Assembly (NCBI GenBank): GCA_945788625.1
Contig: CALZMQ010000012.1
Span: 1 to 64,000 of the forward strand
DNA from: an uncultured Woeseiaceae bacterium
Lineage (GTDB): Bacteria; Pseudomonadota; Gammaproteobacteria; Steroidobacterales; Woeseiaceae
Length of the DNA: 64,000 bases
Direction: 5' to 3'
Shown piece after piece: positions 62,524 to 64,000 of the stretch; position 1 is the stretch's first letter; each line of letters starts with the position of its first letter. The notes under the pieces are model-generated. The model saw only the letters and a program-made list of their open reading frames with translations, had not been told where the DNA came from and did no database searches. The translations under genes were made by a program, and so were the position numbers.

Positions 62524-63438
62524 ATGTCCGGTAATCAACTCAAGCCGTTGCCCACAGACCACTCTTTCAAGGGCCTGTTCGACCCAATCACGCAATACGA
62601 CTACCTCTCGCAGGCGGTAGATTGCGCTTTCGATTTCCGGGCTACTGAATTTCGAGCGGTTAATGCCTGGTGGTTGGCTGAGCTATCAATGCTGGTCTAC
62701 GTTCGGGATGAGTCCTTTGTCCAGGCGGTACTCGCCCGCTCCGGCCTGACGCTTGTTCATTATCATCAACAGGACGATACGAACACGCAATATTTCCTGG
62801 CCGCCAACGACGACTTTGCCGTGCTGGTATTCAGGGGAACCGAGGTCGCCGAGCGCAGAGACATCGTAACTGACATCAAAGTAGCGCGAGTCGCGGCCGG
62901 GAAAACCGGAAAAGTGCACAAAGGTTTCAAGGAGGCCCTGGATTCAGTGTGGAGAGAACTCGAAGCGCGGCTGTCGAGCCTGAGCGACGATTTGCCCATC
63001 TGGTTTACAGGCCACAGTCTCGGCGCCGCACTCGCGACGCTCGCTGCCGAGCGTTTCGATCGTACCAGGGCCGTCTACACCTTCGGTTCCCCCAGGGTCG
63101 GCGACCAGGCGTTTCGCGATCACTACCCCGTCAAGGCATACCGGTTCAGGAACAACAACGACATCGTCACGCGCGTTCCACCGCGTGGCTTTTACGCCCA
63201 CGTTGGCGAGATCCGCTACATCGACCACCGCGGCCGGATTCGCGCCAAAATCGGTTTCTGGAAACGGCTGCGCGACCGATTTGCCGGTCGCCGGGCTCAC
63301 CTGGCAAAAGTTTTCAGCAGTTGGAAGGCCGGGTCCGTCGACCAGATACCGTTCGCGGAGTTGGTCGATCACGCGCCGATATTCTACGTGGTCCATGTCT
63401 GGAACGACTATCAGCGATCGCTGGGTGGCGAGCCCTGA
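62524..63438 (+). CDS. Class 3 lipase (alpha/beta-hydrolase)
   Basis: The product has FAVLVFRGTEVAE (oxyanion-side strand), the nucleophile elbow GHSLGAAL with Ser ~165, and further family features: YTFGSPRVGDQAF, RFRNNNDIVTRVPP with the catalytic Asp, and a C-terminal His (DHAPIFYVVHVWNDY). It therefore most likely hydrolyses lipids or related esters. No signal peptide is seen. A TTG at 62503 precedes the ATG at 62524; the latter is preferred. It is the third gene of the unit with 61124 and 62032. A long insertion-free lid region makes substrate prediction uncertain. Confidence 0.9.
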   Translation: MSGNQLKPLPTDHSFKGLFDPITQYDYLSQAVDCAFDFRATEFRAVNAWWLAELSMLVYVRDESFVQAVLARSGLTLVHYHQQDDTNTQYFLAANDDFAVLVFRGTEVAERRDIVTDIKVARVAAGKTGKVHKGFKEALDSVWRELEARLSSLSDDLPIWFTGHSLGAALATLAAERFDRTRAVYTFGSPRVGDQAFRDHYPVKAYRFRNNNDIVTRVPPRGFYAHVGEIRYIDHRGRIRAKIGFWKRLRDRFAGRRAHLAKVFSSWKAGSVDQIPFAELVDHAPIFYVVHVWNDYQRSLGGEP

Positions 63439-63483
63439 GCGCACCACGCTGAACCAGCCGCGAAGAGACATATCGCGCAAGCA

Positions 63484-63569
63484 TTATGTCAAAAGGGTCT
63501 GAAAAACATGGGTTTCCGTACCGCTTTATCGACCATATAGCTATTGAGCGCAGGCCCTTTTAGACATAA
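63484..63569. repeat. Imperfect inverted repeat with 49-base spacer
   Basis: TTATGTCAAAAGGGTCTG (63484-63501) is matched by its near reverse complement CAGGCCCTTTTAGACATAA (63551-63569), differing by one inserted base and one mismatch. It lies between the lipase and the next gene. It may be a transcript hairpin or an element end; no T-tract follows. Confidence 0.75.
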
Positions 63570-63621
63570 GCTGTCTCGACTGCAGGTTCAAAACAATAAA
63601 ACTCAAGAGAGGCGTCGGGGG

Positions 63622-64000
63622 ATGCTCCGCTACAGTTCCACCAGGCATCGACGATTGATGGATGCGTCGGAGTTCGCACTGCGTGACGCGACCGAAGCAG
63701 CGTCCGCGCACGACTCCCGAATTGCAAACACCGTCCTCGACGACAGCCGGAAATACCGCGAATGGGAGTTGCGGCATGCCAGGCTGTTGCTGCCTGTTGC
63801 GGAGCATCGTCGTAAGAAACCCCAGATCGTGGCGTTGCGTAATGCCGAGGTTCAACTCGTCCACCGCCGGGCATTTTTCAGGTATTTGCGCCGCCATGAA
63901 ATCCAGGGCGAGCGGCGGCGGCAGCTGTTTCGCCTGTTTCACTCGACACTCGACTATAGCGAGGCGGTCCTGTCCGAGCATCGCAATTACGTACTGGCAG
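63622..64000 (+). CDS. Uncharacterised protein, truncated by window end
   Basis: An ATG at 63622, preceded by GGGG four bases upstream, opens a frame that runs off the right edge of the window (about 126 residues visible). Its translation is Arg/His-rich and helical (YREWELRHARLLLPVAEHRR, QIVALRNAEVQLVHRRAFFR, GERRRQLFRLFHSTLDYSEA) with high third-position GC, as expected for real coding. The opposite-strand frame of 146 aa over the same region looks less protein-like. No family is recognised. Confidence 0.55.
   Translation, partial: MLRYSSTRHRRLMDASEFALRDATEAASAHDSRIANTVLDDSRKYREWELRHARLLLPVAEHRRKKPQIVALRNAEVQLVHRRAFFRYLRRHEIQGERRRQLFRLFHSTLDYSEAVLSEHRNYVLA

Noticed and set aside
1..64000. 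CRISPR array, tRNA or rRNA genes, insertion-sequence transposases
   Set aside because: Repeated direct spacers, cloverleaf-like ends or transposase motifs were looked for by eye and not seen.

Overview
The window is GC-rich, densely coded DNA from a Gram-negative bacterium, most likely a gammaproteobacterium. The supporting signs are lipobox lipoproteins, a periplasmic c'-type cytochrome, an outer-membrane beta-barrel, heptosyltransferase-like (GT9) enzymes and REP-like palindromes. I see no tRNA, rRNA, CRISPR array or plasmid/phage replication gene.

Left flank (1-10.8 kb). It holds a 5'-truncated Cys-rich repeat protein, a membrane-bound NHL-type propeller, a cyclic-nucleotide-binding/rhodanese protein, a DNA-alkylation-repeat (AlkD-like) protein whose 3' end runs into a 29-bp perfect palindrome, a Schlafen/AlbA_2-like protein, an SNF-family Na+ symporter with a cytochrome c'-like partner, and a lipoprotein. 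An orphan LuxR-type response regulator and a receiver-like protein without the phospho-Asp come just before the main locus.

Central locus (11.16-50.06 kb). All genes lie on the + strand with gaps of at most about 55 bp and many ATGA overlaps. They encode a contractile injection system (CIS) of the extracellular/phage-tail-like class: DUF4255 cap protein, two sheath-tube pairs (the second sheath carries fibronectin-III-like inserts), CIS tube/LysM-position protein, a 59-aa Pvc6-like protein, separate gpD-like hub and gpV-like spike, gp25, gpJ, and a gpI fused to a propeller-like N-terminus. Two large related surface or fibre candidates, the Pvc15-type AAA+ ATPase and two DUF4157 effector-type proteins follow; both effectors end in a His/Asn nuclease-like motif. 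Two features suggest a membrane-associated rather than freely released machine: a baseplate-region protein with a C-terminal transmembrane hairpin (apparently split by a frameshift), and a secreted protein ending in an outer-membrane barrel. I found no PAAR tip or tape-measure protein.

Glycan block (50.09-56.9 kb). It continues in the same direction with no large gap: a 1193-aa fusion (GT2-GT9-GT4-methyltransferase), an FkbM methyltransferase, a GT9 enzyme and a GT25-methyltransferase fusion. Its closeness suggests it modifies a surface glycan, or possibly the CIS itself; that link is inference.

Right flank (57-64 kb). It holds a HigA antitoxin with a 5'-damaged HigB remnant, a lipoprotein, a secreted protein with a clear rho-independent terminator, a SIMPL-domain protein, a three-gene unit ending in a class 3 lipase, and a coding region cut by the window end.
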